Below, one piece after another: positions 29,797 to 40,856 of a stretch of 64,000 nucleotides of DNA (position 1 is its first letter; the number at the start of each line of letters is the position of its first letter). A program made the translations under genes and the position numbers. The DNA is from Adiantum capillus-veneris (lineage: Eukaryota; Streptophyta; Polypodiopsida; Polypodiales; Pteridaceae), in NCBI GenBank assembly GCA_014529385.2, contig CM043964.1, forward strand, positions 130,910,920 through 130,974,919. The letters run 5' to 3'. Under the pieces are notes generated by a model that saw only the letters and a list, made by a program, of their open reading frames with translations, ran no database searches and was not told the DNA's origin.

Positions 29797-32377
29797 TTAC
29801 ACATCTACCATAAACCATCTAGATCACTTTATGATCTAATCCCAAAACCATCAACCATAATCCAACCATTTCACATGGGTGAGCACTCCAACCAACTCGG
29901 GTGAGGCACAACCAATCGTGCATAACCACTTTGGAACATAGCATAGCTGCAAAAATTTCGGTAGCATAACCATATCCAAAAAAAAAAACCATGAGCCACA
30001 AGCTTCCACCGTAAAATCTCAACCATAATCCATGAGGGAATCTCAGCCCTTAACCACAAATCATATTCACAACCAACTCCCACACTTGGAATTTGACATA
30101 TCCCCTGCAATCAATCGGATTCCATACACATATGACCCTTAAGACATGAGTCTTTCATGGATAAAAACAGTCCCGACCGACCAGCACTAACCTTGATGTA
30201 AAAATCCAATTTTGACAACATCCAACCATGCAAAGTTGATGCATCACATCTGCACTTGACCTCTCTTACACATAGAGCTAGTTTTGACCTAGAAAGGTGG
30301 AAAGCAATCATAACCATGCACATGAGCCATCCACATCAATCCATAAGATTCCATACATCATATGATAACATTCCATCACCATAAACATGATGCAGAACAG
30401 CTCCGACCTTTAGGTCAACCATAAACCATAACTTCTTACATATGCAAAAAACAACTTTTTGACATTTTTGGGAGCATGCATAACATGCAAATGAAAGTAT
30501 TTGACCTCAATCCACTACATCAAGCTCAGCTCCATAATATAGACTAACAATATATCACATCACTTTACCCATATGGTACTTACACAACAAACGATAATCC
30601 AAAAAGAAAGCCACTTTAATCATATTTGCCTATGAGGTTCAGGTTGTCTAACCATTTACCGTCACATAAGTTTATGGGAATCTAATAATTGAAATCAACT
30701 CACCAAAATAAACCATAAATCATACATAAACAGCTCGGTTAACTCACGACGTCCTATGCACTCCCCCTTGGTAGCACCCCTACACGCCTAGGTAAAACCG
30801 GTTATGGAACGATTAATAACTCGCATTCCCGAGGTGATAATGGAGACCTAAATACATTTATCATCAAGTTTTATCAAGCTTTTCAATTGGTTAAGTGGGT
30901 TTATCCATCTGGTGAATCTATATAGTGGTTCTCCAAGAAGCTTGGAGTAAAAAAATTTGGCTTAAGTGTAGTGGGCATCAAGCTATTTTTTATCATATCT
31001 CTTATGACACCAACGAGAGAAAATGTCCTAAATGATGTGTTATGTGCGTGATTCATAATGCTTTGTGAGTTATGGCCAAAACAATGTTCCTACCGCTACT
31101 ATGACGTGAAACGAAAAGTGCTTTTTATGCACGCATGTGATCATAAACGCATCATATACATAAATTAGCGTGTTACACATGATGAAATAATCATGGAACA
31201 ACTCCATACGTACTCGGTCAACCTATACATGCACTCGTATATGAAAAAACAATCACCGAGAGGGTGACTACTCAAAAAAACGACATAGAGAGAGAGAGAT
31301 GATGATGGCTATAGAGTTTAGAGCTTCTCACCAGAAGAATATCATTCGTCTTCTTCTTCCCGTATTTGAGAGAGAAGAGCTTATGGAGATGGTGATGAAG
31401 AGCTTGCACCACTCAATATAATAGATACATATAGCCTTGCGGTAGTAGACGCAACAGACGGCATTGAAAACTGAGCATTAATTGACAATTTATAGGCATT
31501 GCAGCAAGCCAGAGTGATGTCCAAGCCAAAAACTAGTGCTAGATTTTGGGCCAGGAATAGCTACAACTTTTTGTTCACTTTGCTAAAAACATGCCTTTGC
31601 TTTTGGTGGTCAACTTTCCCACTTACCATTCAATTTTTATAATAAAATTGGCCAATTGAACAATATCCGGCCAACTAATGGAACCTTAGCTAAACTATGC
31701 CGCACTGAATTTCCGACATAATTATGACTTTTTTGTACTACCCCGACGTATTTACGTTACCGCTTTTTATAAAAATAATTCGTGTAAAAATCCCATTTGG
31801 TCTCATTTTTTCTCCGGGTGATCACTTTTAAATCCGACGGAGACTAAAATTAATATTTTTATGTTTAGGTCATTCAAAAACGCCAAAAAGCACAAAAAGC
31901 TAAAATTAGCGTAAAAAGAAAAAAAAAATCTAAAACTGAACCATGGATCCCCCTTGTCCATTGGAATAAGAAAGCGGATTTGCTTTACACTAAAAAGCAC
32001 TAAAAATTCTTGAAAAGCTAAAAATAGCATTAAAAACACTAAAAAAAAAGATTTAAAAAAATTTGAACCATAGCTACCCCGGAACACAAAGCTTAAGGAT
32101 CCTACCTTGATTTTTGCAAAAAAAGCACCCAAAAGCATGAAAAAACTAAAAATAGTGGATTTTTCCAAAACTAAACCAAGCGTCTGTTTAATTTACTGAA
32201 ACATGGAAACGGCTTTGCTTTTTACTTTAGAACCTTCCAATACTGTCAAACAAGCATCTTAAATCAAAATTTGTCAAAATAGATATTGAAAGGTATTTTT
32301 CTTATTTTGACCCAAAAAGTGGGTATCTTACAAAAAATTGCCAGATAGTTCTCCTCAAGCTAGGTGTCAGCCACATA

Positions 32378-32610
32378 TGTTGGGATAAAGGCTTGTGGCC
32401 ACATATGTTGGGGTAAAGGTGTTAGCCACATGTGTTGGGGTAAAGGCGTGTGGCCACTTGACTTGACTAACCCCTAACCCCACTAAATCTCTACTGGCCC
32501 TTGTATACTTATACAACAAAGAAACACACATACTCCTTTCTTGAGTGTGTTTCCCCTTCTTGCTCTTCCCCTTCACTCATGCACAAAAGCACAACGCATA
32601 CAATCTCACA
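32378..32610 (+). repeat. short Copia-type LTR with triplicated 5' end
   Basis: The LTR start tgttggg(a/g)taaagg occurs at 32378, 32406 and 32433, each followed by a version of cttgtggccacat. The full LTR most likely runs from 32433 to 32610 and ends ...caatctcaca just before a primer site. It is related to the LTRs at 18999 and 20400 (same start) but distinct downstream. No second LTR is found to the right before element E. Confidence 0.7.
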
Positions 32611-32612
32611 AC

Positions 32613-32625
32613 TGGTATCAGAGCC
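32613..32625 (+). other. primer-binding site, initiator tRNA-Met type
   Basis: The sequence tggtatcagagcc follows the LTR end by two bases and is a perfect match to TGGTATCAGAGC. Confidence 0.85.
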
Positions 32626-33436
32626 ATCTCTTTGACCCCAAGTGTGGCCTCTTGATCCCCCTCACACTCCATGCTTTAGCTCTCCATAAAGGGACTAAGG
32701 CTCACTCCAAAGCTTGAGAGATTTTGGATATATAGGTGAATCTCCACCTGCAAAAGTATTGAGTATCATAGAATCAATCATAAGACCAATCAAAAGATGC
32801 AGATGGATCTGGATCAATGAGAAATGCAAAGAATCGGGGGCACAAAATGTGGTTCAGCTTGAATTTTATGGTATTAGCAAAGATTTGCTACTATAAGAAC
32901 TTTTGAGTTGGGATTCAAAGTGGGTAGAGGAAAGAAATTTCTTGCAATACTAAAATTGAACTTGCACAGAGAAGAATTGGGCAAAATTTTGGTGCTACAA
33001 ACTCGAACAGTAAACTAAGGGGTTGCTCAAAAGAACGGACAATCTCGGCATGTAGATTACAGATCTATAATCTCCGCTCAAATTGGAGATTATGGAAGAC
33101 CAAATATCATAAAGTTGTCCACCCCTTTTTTGGGGAGAAAGTGCATCCTTTGACCACTCTTACACCTTTTTTAGACACCCACCATTCTTGCACACATGGC
33201 GTGCACCTATTCATCAAAAGGTTAATCAACTCCATAATCTCATGGAAAATAAAGAGGCCCTCATAGACCCTATTCTCTTCCTAATGAACCCTAAATCTTC
33301 TTTCATCCAATAGGTAAATCCTTTTGATTGTATTTAAAAAAAATCATTTTTACCTCAGTGCTTTGATTTTGCGATCTCCACCTCCTCGTCTTAGACTCTT
33401 AATATTCTTCAACTTCCGCTTTCTTCTATATGAGGT
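32626..33436. other. remnant internal region, no recognisable gene
   Basis: This follows the primer site but contains no Gag or Pol motif. About 35 bp at 33248-33283 (aataaagaggccctcatagac) resemble 50681-50716, so part of it belongs to a repeat present twice in the window. Element E is inserted at its right end. Confidence 0.5.
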
Positions 33437-33554
33437 TGTTAACTGAGTCAACGTGAGTTAACAGAAGCTGCTAAAGACCGAAGACATACGGATGTATATC
33501 GAGGATGAATGCAAAGAAGCAGTAAATATTGGAGTTCTTCTAACTATATGAGGT
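33437..33554 (+). repeat. partial duplication of the element E LTR start including the target site
   Basis: The first 102 bp of the LTR (tgttaactgagtcaacg...) plus the preceding ttcttctatatgaggt occur twice, offset by 118 bp (LTR start at 33437 and 33555). Both copies are preceded by gaggt, so flank and LTR were duplicated together after insertion. Confidence 0.9.
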
Positions 33555-34475
33555 TGTTAACTGAGTCAACGTCAATTAACAGAAGCTGCTAAAGACCGAA
33601 GACATACGGATGCACATGGAGGATGAATGCAAAGAAGCAGTAAAGATTGGAGTTACACATTTTTCACGTTTTCCCAAGATGGTCACGTATTGTAAATTCC
33701 CGATCTATTTCAAGCGATTGTAATATTTCTAATGTGTTACGGGCTCAATGGCAGTTCCAAGCTGTAAAGAATAGGTCACTTACTGTGCCTAAGTTGCAGA
33801 TTCAGTAAGTGGTGAGCCCTAAAGGCTTGGACACCCGGACATTGCATATTTTTACCCTACGTATATAAGGCAGTGTGTAAAAGAAATTAGGGTCCTCAAG
33901 TCATTTGTTGAGAGCACTCTTTGGTGAGATCTCTTGAGGTGTGTGGCTATGGAGTCCTTGAGCTTCTCCTTGCTCATGAGAATTGATTAACACTAATCAA
34001 TGATTCATTCTCTCTCACTATGCCTCTCTCTTACTTCTTATGATTGCCTATGATGCTTAGATTAACTAGATCTACACTAATTATTGGTTAATCCCTCTCT
34101 AATCTTGTGTGATTGCCCTCTTTTTCTTGTGTGTGCATGTAGGTTTGATTGGAGTGTGGTGCTCGATAGATCTATGTGTGTGTGCTTGCGATTAGTGTGT
34201 TGCATGATAGGATTAGTGTTGTGTGTGTCTTGCAATCGTAGTGTGTGTGATGGGGTTGGTTAGAGGTGAAGAGAAGTGGATATGGAGATTGCCCTTCATT
34301 GTGGCTTAGCTCCTCCACAGGCCGAGAAGCTCACCTCATAGAGTTAACCATTTGTGTTGCCACGATTAGCTCACTAACCATGTGAGTGTTTCCATGCCCT
34401 AGCCGGGTAGCTCATCCCTCCTGATTGATAATTTTGTTAGTCATTGGAGCTATTGTAACGATGGGACTCCCAACA
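33555..34475 (+). repeat. 5' LTR of element E (921 bp)
   Basis: Starts tgttaactgagtcaacg and ends gggactcccaaca. It has a TATA box (tatataagg, 33862-33870) followed by the conserved cagtgtgtaaaagaaattag, also present in the 3' LTR at 48546. Confidence 0.9.
33862..33870 (+). promoter_or_regulatory. TATA box of the element E LTR
   Basis: The string tatataagg lies about 307 bp into the LTR and is unchanged in the 3' LTR (about 48547-48555). It fits the core promoter for the element RNA. Confidence 0.65.
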
Positions 34476-34477
34476 TT

Positions 34478-34495
34478 TGGCACCACTGTCGGGGA
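34478..34495 (+). other. primer-binding site of element E, tRNA-Asp-like
   Basis: The sequence tggcaccactgtcgggga begins two bases after the LTR. Plant Tat/Athila-type Gypsy elements use TGGCGCCGTTGCCGGGGA, the complement of the 3' end of tRNA-Asp. This site differs at four of 18 positions, all transitions. It distinguishes E from every other element in the window, which use initiator tRNA-Met. Confidence 0.75.
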
Positions 34496-37400
34496 CGATG
34501 GCCTACGCTAGTGTAATTGTGGCATAAACGAATGCGTTCCCTCACTAATTTCACTTGTGTGTTTATGTTTTTGTGGATTTTGAATGTGTGTGCATGAAGC
34601 ATTGTGTTCATAATTCCCTAATGTGTGACCATACCTTGCCAATTGTGTGTTTACACACACACTAATTTCTCACTAACCCTTTGCTAATTTGACTAATTTT
34701 TGCTAACTTACTAATGTGCTATGAAGGATTGGAGCAATCGACCATCCAATTGATCTTCAATGGAAAGGTAATTAAGGTGGTATTCTCAACCTCCCTAAAA
34801 TCTAGTGATGTGTAGAATTGTGTAGATATCCCACCAAGATGCAATGTATTGTGACAATGTAATGCTATGCTATGTTGATGTAATGCAATGTTGATGTTAT
34901 GGATTGAAAATTTTGCGATTTTTCATTTTCACGCCGTCGTAATGCCGAAATTTTTAAGAATTGGCGGCGCATGAATTTGATAATTTTGAATTGCTAATTG
35001 ATGAATGTGTTGCTAATTGGGTGCCTAATCGAGTTAATTGCATGCTTGGATGATCAATTTTAGGTGTGTATGCACTAATTTCAAGTGTGTGTGCATTCTA
35101 ATTGAGTGTGTACGTGCTAATTTTAGGTGTGTGTGCACTATTTTGCCCATGTTTGAGCACCTAAAAATCAATGTGTGCGTTATGATTTGTGAATTGTGAT
35201 GATTGATATGTGTTGTGCACATGCCCAACTATTGATTTGTGAAGTCACATTGCAAATCCGACAAATTTAACCCTTTTGTGTGCGCACCTAAAGATTGGCA
35301 AAAACTGCCAATTTTTTTGTGTGTGTGTGTATGCCTAAAAAGTGTTTAAATTTGCATGGTTAATTCAATGTTTTGATTACGTAATTGATGTGTGTAAAAA
35401 TAGGGATTTACACACTTTAATTGCGTCAATTTTTGACCTAATTTTGTCGGTAATTTTGCCGGTTTAATTGCCTAATCTTGAATTTATTGATAAATTTTTT
35501 GGCAATTGAATTGATGTGATTTTGGCAATTTAATTTGGCTGCACTATTCCTAAATGTGTGGAGAATTTTTAGAATTTTTTTGGGTATTTTTCAAATAATT
35601 TTTGCATTAATTTTTGGATAATTCCATAAAAACTTGATTTTGCGATCTTTACGAGCTATTTGGTGTGTGCGTAATTACGGCATCATTTTGTTCGCATTTG
35701 TGCCCTCCGTGGTCAAGTTTTGAGCATTTTGCTATTTCTGGGGACCGAGTGGACAATTTTGTCGAGTTTTGCGTTTTTGGTAAAATCTGCTATTTTCCGT
35801 GTGTTTTTGTGTATTGGAAATGCTCGATTGTGAATTATGATGATTTTCTAAGGTTTCTAGATTTTCCCGGGAATTTTTGGACTTTTTTGACAATTTTTGG
35901 GGTTTTCTGGCGATTTTTGGAGTTTTCGGCTAATTTTATGCCATTTTTGGCATTTTTTGGAAATTTGAAATTCGGGCTTCGATACCGTGCCTTACGGCGC
36001 TCTTCTTCTTTCCATCACACTTCCCCTCTCTGTCGCTGCAATGCGTGAACCTAGTGTTATAATAAAAACCGGGGTAGAGTGTATTTTTACCAACCGAAAT
36101 TCTAAAGTCCCGTTGAGATTTTGAGCTTGCCTTGAAGAAAACCGAAAAATTTTCACGAGTTTTAGTGTAATTACCGGCGAAAGCTTCAAATTTTGACCTA
36201 AAACCGGAAGAAATTCGAGTTTGCTCCGTGAAAACCCCCTACTCTGTCTCTAACTCCCCCTACTCTCTCTCTCTAATTTTCCCTTTTTCTCTTACTAACT
36301 CTCTCTCTCTCCTCCCTCTCTTTCTTTCTCTTCATCTATTCTCTCTCTTTATTCTTTCTCTCTCTCCACTCTCTCTCTTACTTCCCCTCTCTCCACTCTC
36401 TCTCTCTCCCTTTAACTGTCTCCCGACTGGGACCCCGCATGCACACCTGCCAGGCTCCAGCCCTCTCCCCCCTCTTAACTCCTGTCGTGTAGTGCACTGT
36501 CAAAGGCGCCAGATCCGCCCCTGTTTTTTTAACGCGGACTGCTGACGCTGCGTTGCTGACTGTGACCCTTGCATACAGTGCGCCACTGCGCAGTCCCCGC
36601 CGTCTTCTCCTCCGCCTCGCATGCACGCTACGCATTGTTGCCAGAACTGCAGATGCCAATCAGCTCAGTCAACGCAGACTCAGGTGAGTTAACAGGTAAA
36701 TGTTTCTTTTAGAAAAAAAAAATAAAAATAAACAAAGCAAAATTTAAAAAAAAAAACAAAAAAAATCAATCAGATTAAAAAAAAAACAAAAAGAAAAACT
36801 TCTTAGAAAATTCTTTTTTTTTAAAATCAATCAACAATTCATAGAAAAATCGTAAAAATTTATAAAAAACTCACACCTAAATAAAAATTCACAAAAAAAG
36901 AGAAAAACATAAAAAAATTCACCAAAAATACAAAACACATAGATAATCATAAAAATTTCAAAAATTCATGGAAAAATCATAAAAAGATTAAAATTTCAAA
37001 AATGGACCGAAAAAAATCCCAATAGCACATAAAATTCTAAAAAATAAAAAAAGATTCACAGAAAAACCACAAAACAAGTTAAAAACCTCAAAAAATCCAT
37101 TAAAATTTCTAAAATTGACCAAAAAAAAAATCTCAAGAAAAAAAGCACATGGAAAAATCATAAAAATTTCAAAAACTCACATATAAATCACAAAAAATTT
37201 AGAAAATTCATAGGAAATTCCTTAAAAATCAAACTTTCCCGAAAAAATCGTAAAAAATCATAAAAATACCAAGAATTTTAGAAATTCAAAATTTTAACAG
37301 ATAATTAGGAAAAATAAGAAGGAACTCACCGGAAGTGCTAGAAAAAGACAAAAAAGCCAGAACGAGACAGAAAAAATCGGAAAAATCTAGAAAAGCAAAA

Positions 37401-37630
37401 AAATCACACGCCGAGCAAACAGTACAAAAACGAGCAAATCAAAAGCTGAAAAAGTGTACCACACACCGAGCGAACACCGCCAACCGAACACACCGTGCAA
37501 AGCGAATCATATCAATTGGAAGAAGCCAGAAATCGACCAACTCGAAGCAATTAGGCTAGTACGAGTAGCAGAAACTCTGCTAATCAATACTAGAATCTAC
37601 CAATTGACAGTTTTTACGAAATCCTTGAAC
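34496..37630 (+). other. 3.1-kb leader of element E with strand-biased composition
   Basis: No convincing gene. The plus strand is T-rich at about 35280-35960 (many gattttt/aatttttgg words) and then C/T-rich with ctctct runs at 36228-36420. After a GC-rich patch (36420-36660) it is strongly A-rich at 36700-37330 (aaaaatcataaaaatttc words). A stretch at about 36118-36200 resembles 4326-4400. Short frames in this interval are low-complexity accidents. Confidence 0.6.
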
Positions 37631-38508
37631 ATGAACTCAAATCGAGCTGTGATTTCAAGTACAGCAGAGCAAGCCGCAGTGGCAGCACAAGCAAAACTGC
37701 AACAGAGCAAATTCTACAGCTATATGGCTACAATGGAGACAAAGTCTTGTACACAGATTCAGAAGGCCATAGATACTTAATGAGCAGCAAAAGCAACAAG
37801 GGAGCCAAGATCCTATTGATCAGAGGAAAGCCAGATTCAGAGAACTCCCAAATGTTCACAGACTTCACTGGAGCCAGGTATTGCAAGCTTAAAGATGAAG
37901 TGCGGATAGAAGTGCAAAAAATCAACCCGAGTGTTTATCTAGAAATCTGCACAAGTCCGCAAAGCATCCATTTAGTGCATATGCAATCAGGGTCATTGTA
38001 CATGGATTACAGTGGTCAGATCTATAATCGAGAACCAGAATTGCAAGTCCCAACGGATCAACCAATTGAAGCGAATCTAATTGGAGAACAAAGCCAAAGA
38101 CAGTACAAAGGTCAAGATGGAGCAATCTACAGCTTGATGCTTAGTGTTTTGAAAGAAGATGCCGACAACTTGGTCAGCACAGAAACAGAAGCTCCTCTTC
38201 AAGAGCTTGACATGATAGAACCAAGTGAAATACCACCAGTCATGGCATATTGCTCAGATTGTGGATGAAAAGGTGGACATTTTCCTGAAGATTGTCCAAG
38301 AAATCCAGACAACAAGGATACATCAACTGCCAAGCAAGGTACAAAGCAAATTGGAAATGCGAATCTCGATGTAAGTGCATTTAACTCGTCACTTTTAATG
38401 CAATCGGATGATTCTGCATTACCATTAGAAGCATCAGTAAAAACACTGCAAGTACAAAATCAGCATAAAGATGCACAGGCACCTGAAAAGCTTAAAATTG
38501 ATTCTTGA
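37631..38508 (+). pseudogene. element E frame 1: aromatic-D-x-x-G-x-x-Y repeats and zinc knuckle
   Basis: The first candidate ATG gives MNSNRAVISSTAEQAAVAAQ. A shift near 37715 leads to YGYNGDKVLYTDSEGHRYLM, then MFTDFTGARYCKL, SLYMDYSGQIYNRE and IEANLIGEQSQRQYKGQDGA with IYSL. A zinc-knuckle-like motif follows: CSDCG, a TGA at 38266, then KGGHFPEDCPRNP (one residue longer than C-x2-C-x4-H-x4-C). The knuckle suggests a Gag-type RNA-binding protein. The four repeats look like beta-hairpins with aromatic ends and an Asp-Gly turn. The rest is Ser/Gln-rich. I do not recognise the repeat family. Confidence 0.55.
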
Positions 38509-39197
38509 ACAACAAATTCTTGCATGAATTTAGTAAAGGTGTCGAGATATCACCAAAGGTTGAAAAGATTGTCAAATTTGCAAAAGATTCTGCATCCAAT
38601 TTCACAAGTGTGCAATCATTCACGAGTCTAACGGACACATCAGACAAAATGCTGTTAGCTTTGTATGGTACACATCATTCATATGTACAATATGTAGACC
38701 AAAAAGGAAAACTGTACAAAAAGGATCAACCAGTGTTTGAACGACCCACATACCAGCTCATAGAAGTGCGTCCAGTGATAGATCAGAAAGGATGGTTCAT
38801 TTCAGAGGAAAGAATCTATTATAGCCCATCCTCTCTAGAGCTAAAGGATGGTTCATTTCAGAGGAAAGAATCTATTATAGCCCCATCCTCTCTAGAGCTG
38901 AAGGATATTACCCAAGTGAATCCAGAAATTTGTTCAGAGCCAAACTCTCCTCCATCAAAAATCAAGCTTCGATGTTGTGACCAAACGAACATATACTTTG
39001 ATCAAAACAGTCGTAGATATAGACAGGAGTCTAGCATCTATGATGCATTGGGTCCTGAAACCATAGAAGTTCATATCATAGGAGAACCATGGAATAGACA
39101 ATATCAGGGCAAAGATAATGCTATCTATAGCTTAACTTGGGGAATCATTTGTCATGTTTCACAAAGATACATAGGAAACTATGTAGAAGGTTTGTAG
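38505..39197 (+). CDS. element E frame 2: more aromatic-D-x-x-G-x-x-Y repeats, cut by Copia D
   Basis: An open frame of 230 codons without an ATG at its start, probably once continuous with frame 1 through a shift near 38505. It has VQYVDQKGKLYKKDQPVFER, IEVRPVI, NIYFDQNSRRYRQESSIYD and IEVHIIGEPWNRQYQGKDNA with IYSL. The closing block closely matches the one in frame 1 (I-E-x-x-x-I-G-E-x4-RQY-x-G-x-D-x-A-IYSL), so the unit was duplicated. A 56-bp duplication at 38790-38902 changes frame, and one extra C restores it. Copia D is inserted 53 bp after the stop. Confidence 0.5.
   Translation: MNNKFLHEFSKGVEISPKVEKIVKFAKDSASNFTSVQSFTSLTDTSDKMLLALYGTHHSYVQYVDQKGKLYKKDQPVFERPTYQLIEVRPVIDQKGWFISEERIYYSPSSLELKDGSFQRKESIIAPSSLELKDITQVNPEICSEPNSPPSKIKLRCCDQTNIYFDQNSRRYRQESSIYDALGPETIEVHIIGEPWNRQYQGKDNAIYSLTWGIICHVSQRYIGNYVEGL
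38790..38902 (+). repeat. 56-bp tandem duplication with frame-restoring extra base
   Basis: The phrase gatggttcatttcagagg begins at 38791 and 38847. The second copy has ccccatcc where the first has cccatcc, so total added length is a multiple of three and the downstream frame is kept. The two copies are read in different frames (WFISEERIYYSPSSLELK, then GSFQRKESIIAPSSLELK). Confidence 0.9.
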
Positions 39198-39250
39198 ATG
39201 CCAAATGTCAACAATGCCACCCAAAGTGTACCTTCACAATCCCAAAAGGT

Positions 39251-39442
39251 TGTTGGGGTATAAAGCCCAATGTGGTCGCCCAGGTAAGTGGGTGGGCCAC
39301 CAGGTATGTACACATATTCTTTTGTAAAAACCTAATAAGAACTCACTATGCTCTACACATTACAGTAAAGCGAGTTCACCATATCGTCGTGCTCTTCTTC
39401 TCGCACTCTCTCTCGCGTCGCACTTCCGCTCGTACTCCTTCA
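39251..39442 (+). repeat. 5' LTR of Copia D (192 bp)
   Basis: Begins tgttggggtataaagccc and ends gtactccttca just before the primer site. It is short for a Copia LTR. A tataaa at 39259 is very close to the LTR start, so the promoter position is unclear. Confidence 0.9.
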
Positions 39443-39444
39443 AT

Positions 39445-39457
39445 TGGTATCAGAGCT
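39445..39457 (+). other. primer-binding site of Copia D (initiator tRNA-Met type)
   Basis: The sequence tggtatcagagct matches the consensus perfectly, two bases after the LTR end. Confidence 0.9.
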
Positions 39458-40540
39458 AAGATCGAGGCTCGGGGCAGCATTTGCAGGTAGCCAGAGTCAC
39501 CCGCTCAGATTGGAGTGAGATTCGACAGGCAAAGACACGGCCCCAAATCCTTTGGGCGAACCCATAGGGCTCGGTGCTCTCAGAATTTCATTCTGAGGTC
39601 ATCTCGGCCACCGTTCGCCTTCAACAAAGTTCTGCGCAGGCCATTTTCGACTACGTGGTCTCAGCGGGTGCAGATCAGACTCTGTAAATTTGGGGTTTCG
39701 GCCTATGACTTTAGGTGCTGAGGATATCGGCACTCCCAGAGTGTTGATTTGTAGCTGTCTACACATCGAAGGACGGCTCACAGTTCTTGGAGGCGTGTCA
39801 CATACGACACGGGCGCATCTACACACAGACTGTAGGCGACATCCACTAGTTCATCAGGTAGCTTGTGTTTGCTACTTGATATTCCAGATTTCATCCTGAC
39901 ATTGCAGGTACTTCCACATGGGATGTATTGTCAGAGATGATGTATGTCTGTTAAGGGTTTGCTGGCTGTGAGTCACGCAGCAAACAACCGCCGCAGCGGT
40001 TACAGCATATAGTGGGAAATTTGTGGATGTATGATTTTGTGGGAAGTCTATGTATTGTCAGATTTACTGCAGCCTTTGTTGAGGGTCGAGTGAGGTTTTA
40101 TTGAGCTGGGGGATTCTCTAATGTTGAGATCCTTTCGGTGATACAGGTCTTGGAGCGATCCCTCGAGCACCCTTAGATAGGCAGCTAGGATGTATTGACT
40201 GTGAGTTAGACAGTTGGGATTGCATCTTTGCTTTACTGCCATTGAGGCATTGTCGCAGTCTATGCTTACCGGACAGTGACAGGACAGTGAGAGACAGTAC
40301 AGGTGCATGACAGGTTTACCCACAGCTTACAGTGTTAGAGAGACAATGGTTTTTTGAGCTGTTTTTGGTCTGTTTTTTGAGTACACGAGAGCCATTTTAC
40401 AAAGGAGACTTTGCCAAAATTTCTGCAGAATCTGAAGCTTTCTTGGTTCATTTGACAGGTTGATATTGGTCAGAGGTCAGTTTACAGGGGAAACTCTGCC
40501 GAATTTTTCCCAGGAAAGTAAACTACTGTGAAGCGTAGCT
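39458..40540 (+). other. leader of Copia D, no gene
   Basis: About 1.1 kb between the primer site and the gag ATG. It is stop-rich in all frames, with no recognisable domain. It contains a repeated phrase, aggagactttgcc (40403) and aggggaaactctgccgaat (40486), suggesting a small decayed duplication. Confidence 0.6.
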
Positions 40541-40801
40541 ATGGCTGGATCACAGGACACTGCTCTTTACAATATCAAGAAGCTGGATTGAACCAATTTC
40601 CCATTGTGGAAGAAGCAGATTTGGCACGTGTTGGTACAAAAGAAGCAGATAAAACCTATAAATCTCAAGGGGATAAAACCACAAGATATGGACGAAGATG
40701 AATGGAGCGAAATGGATGAATTGGCACTTTCTACCATTATGCTAACTTTGGCAGAAAGCGTTTACTTCAATGTAGCAGACAAGATGTCAGCTTCTTTATG
40801 A
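40541..40801 (+). pseudogene. Copia D Gag N-terminus, separated from the main frame
   Basis: The ATG at 40541 gives MAGSQDTALYNIKKLD, then a TGA at 40589 where LDGTNF would be expected, then TNFPLWKKQIWHVLVQKKQI (the Gag xNFxxWK motif). It continues ALSTIMLTLAESVYFNVADK and stops at 40801. The main polyprotein frame begins at 40857 in another phase, so a small deletion or shift separates them. This matters because D is otherwise nearly open. Confidence 0.8.
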
Positions 40802-40856
40802 GAAGCAGAGTGCAGCTTCACAGGTATACTGGCTTAAGAAGCTTGTTGACTTAAAG

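Larger units (their letters stand above)
21265..32332 (-). mobile_element. Ty3/Gypsy chromovirus C with very long LTR and extra pre-gag frames
   Basis: On the minus strand the order is 5' LTR (32332-28679), primer site, four extra frames, Gag, protease, reverse transcriptase/RNase H, integrase, chromodomain, polypurine tract and a 112-bp stub of the 3' LTR (21376-21265). The stub matches 32228-32332, the first 105 bp of the 5' LTR, so the two ends belong to one element. The 3' LTR is otherwise lost at the junction with the short-element array. Coding frames carry several stops and shifts. Confidence 0.88.
28679..32332 (-). repeat. 5' LTR of Gypsy C, about 3.65 kb
   Basis: The left edge is tgagagataccc next to the primer site (minus-strand end GGTATCTCTCA). 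The right edge is gggtatcttaca, matching the 3' LTR stub end at 21376. Between them there is no retroviral coding frame, only stop-rich sequence. The LTR holds a (GA)n tract (CT in the sense of the element) at 28949-28993, a 98-bp tandem duplication at 29601-29796 and an A-rich, low-complexity stretch at 31850-32180 (T-rich in the sense strand). At 3.65 kb it is long for a plant Gypsy LTR. A nested insertion inside it cannot be excluded. Confidence 0.75.

Noticed and set aside
36228-36659. Frames on both strands in the CT-rich and GC-rich patch of the E leader
   Set aside because: Composition-driven (Ser/Leu/Pro and Arg/Glu runs); no conserved motif and no counterpart elsewhere.
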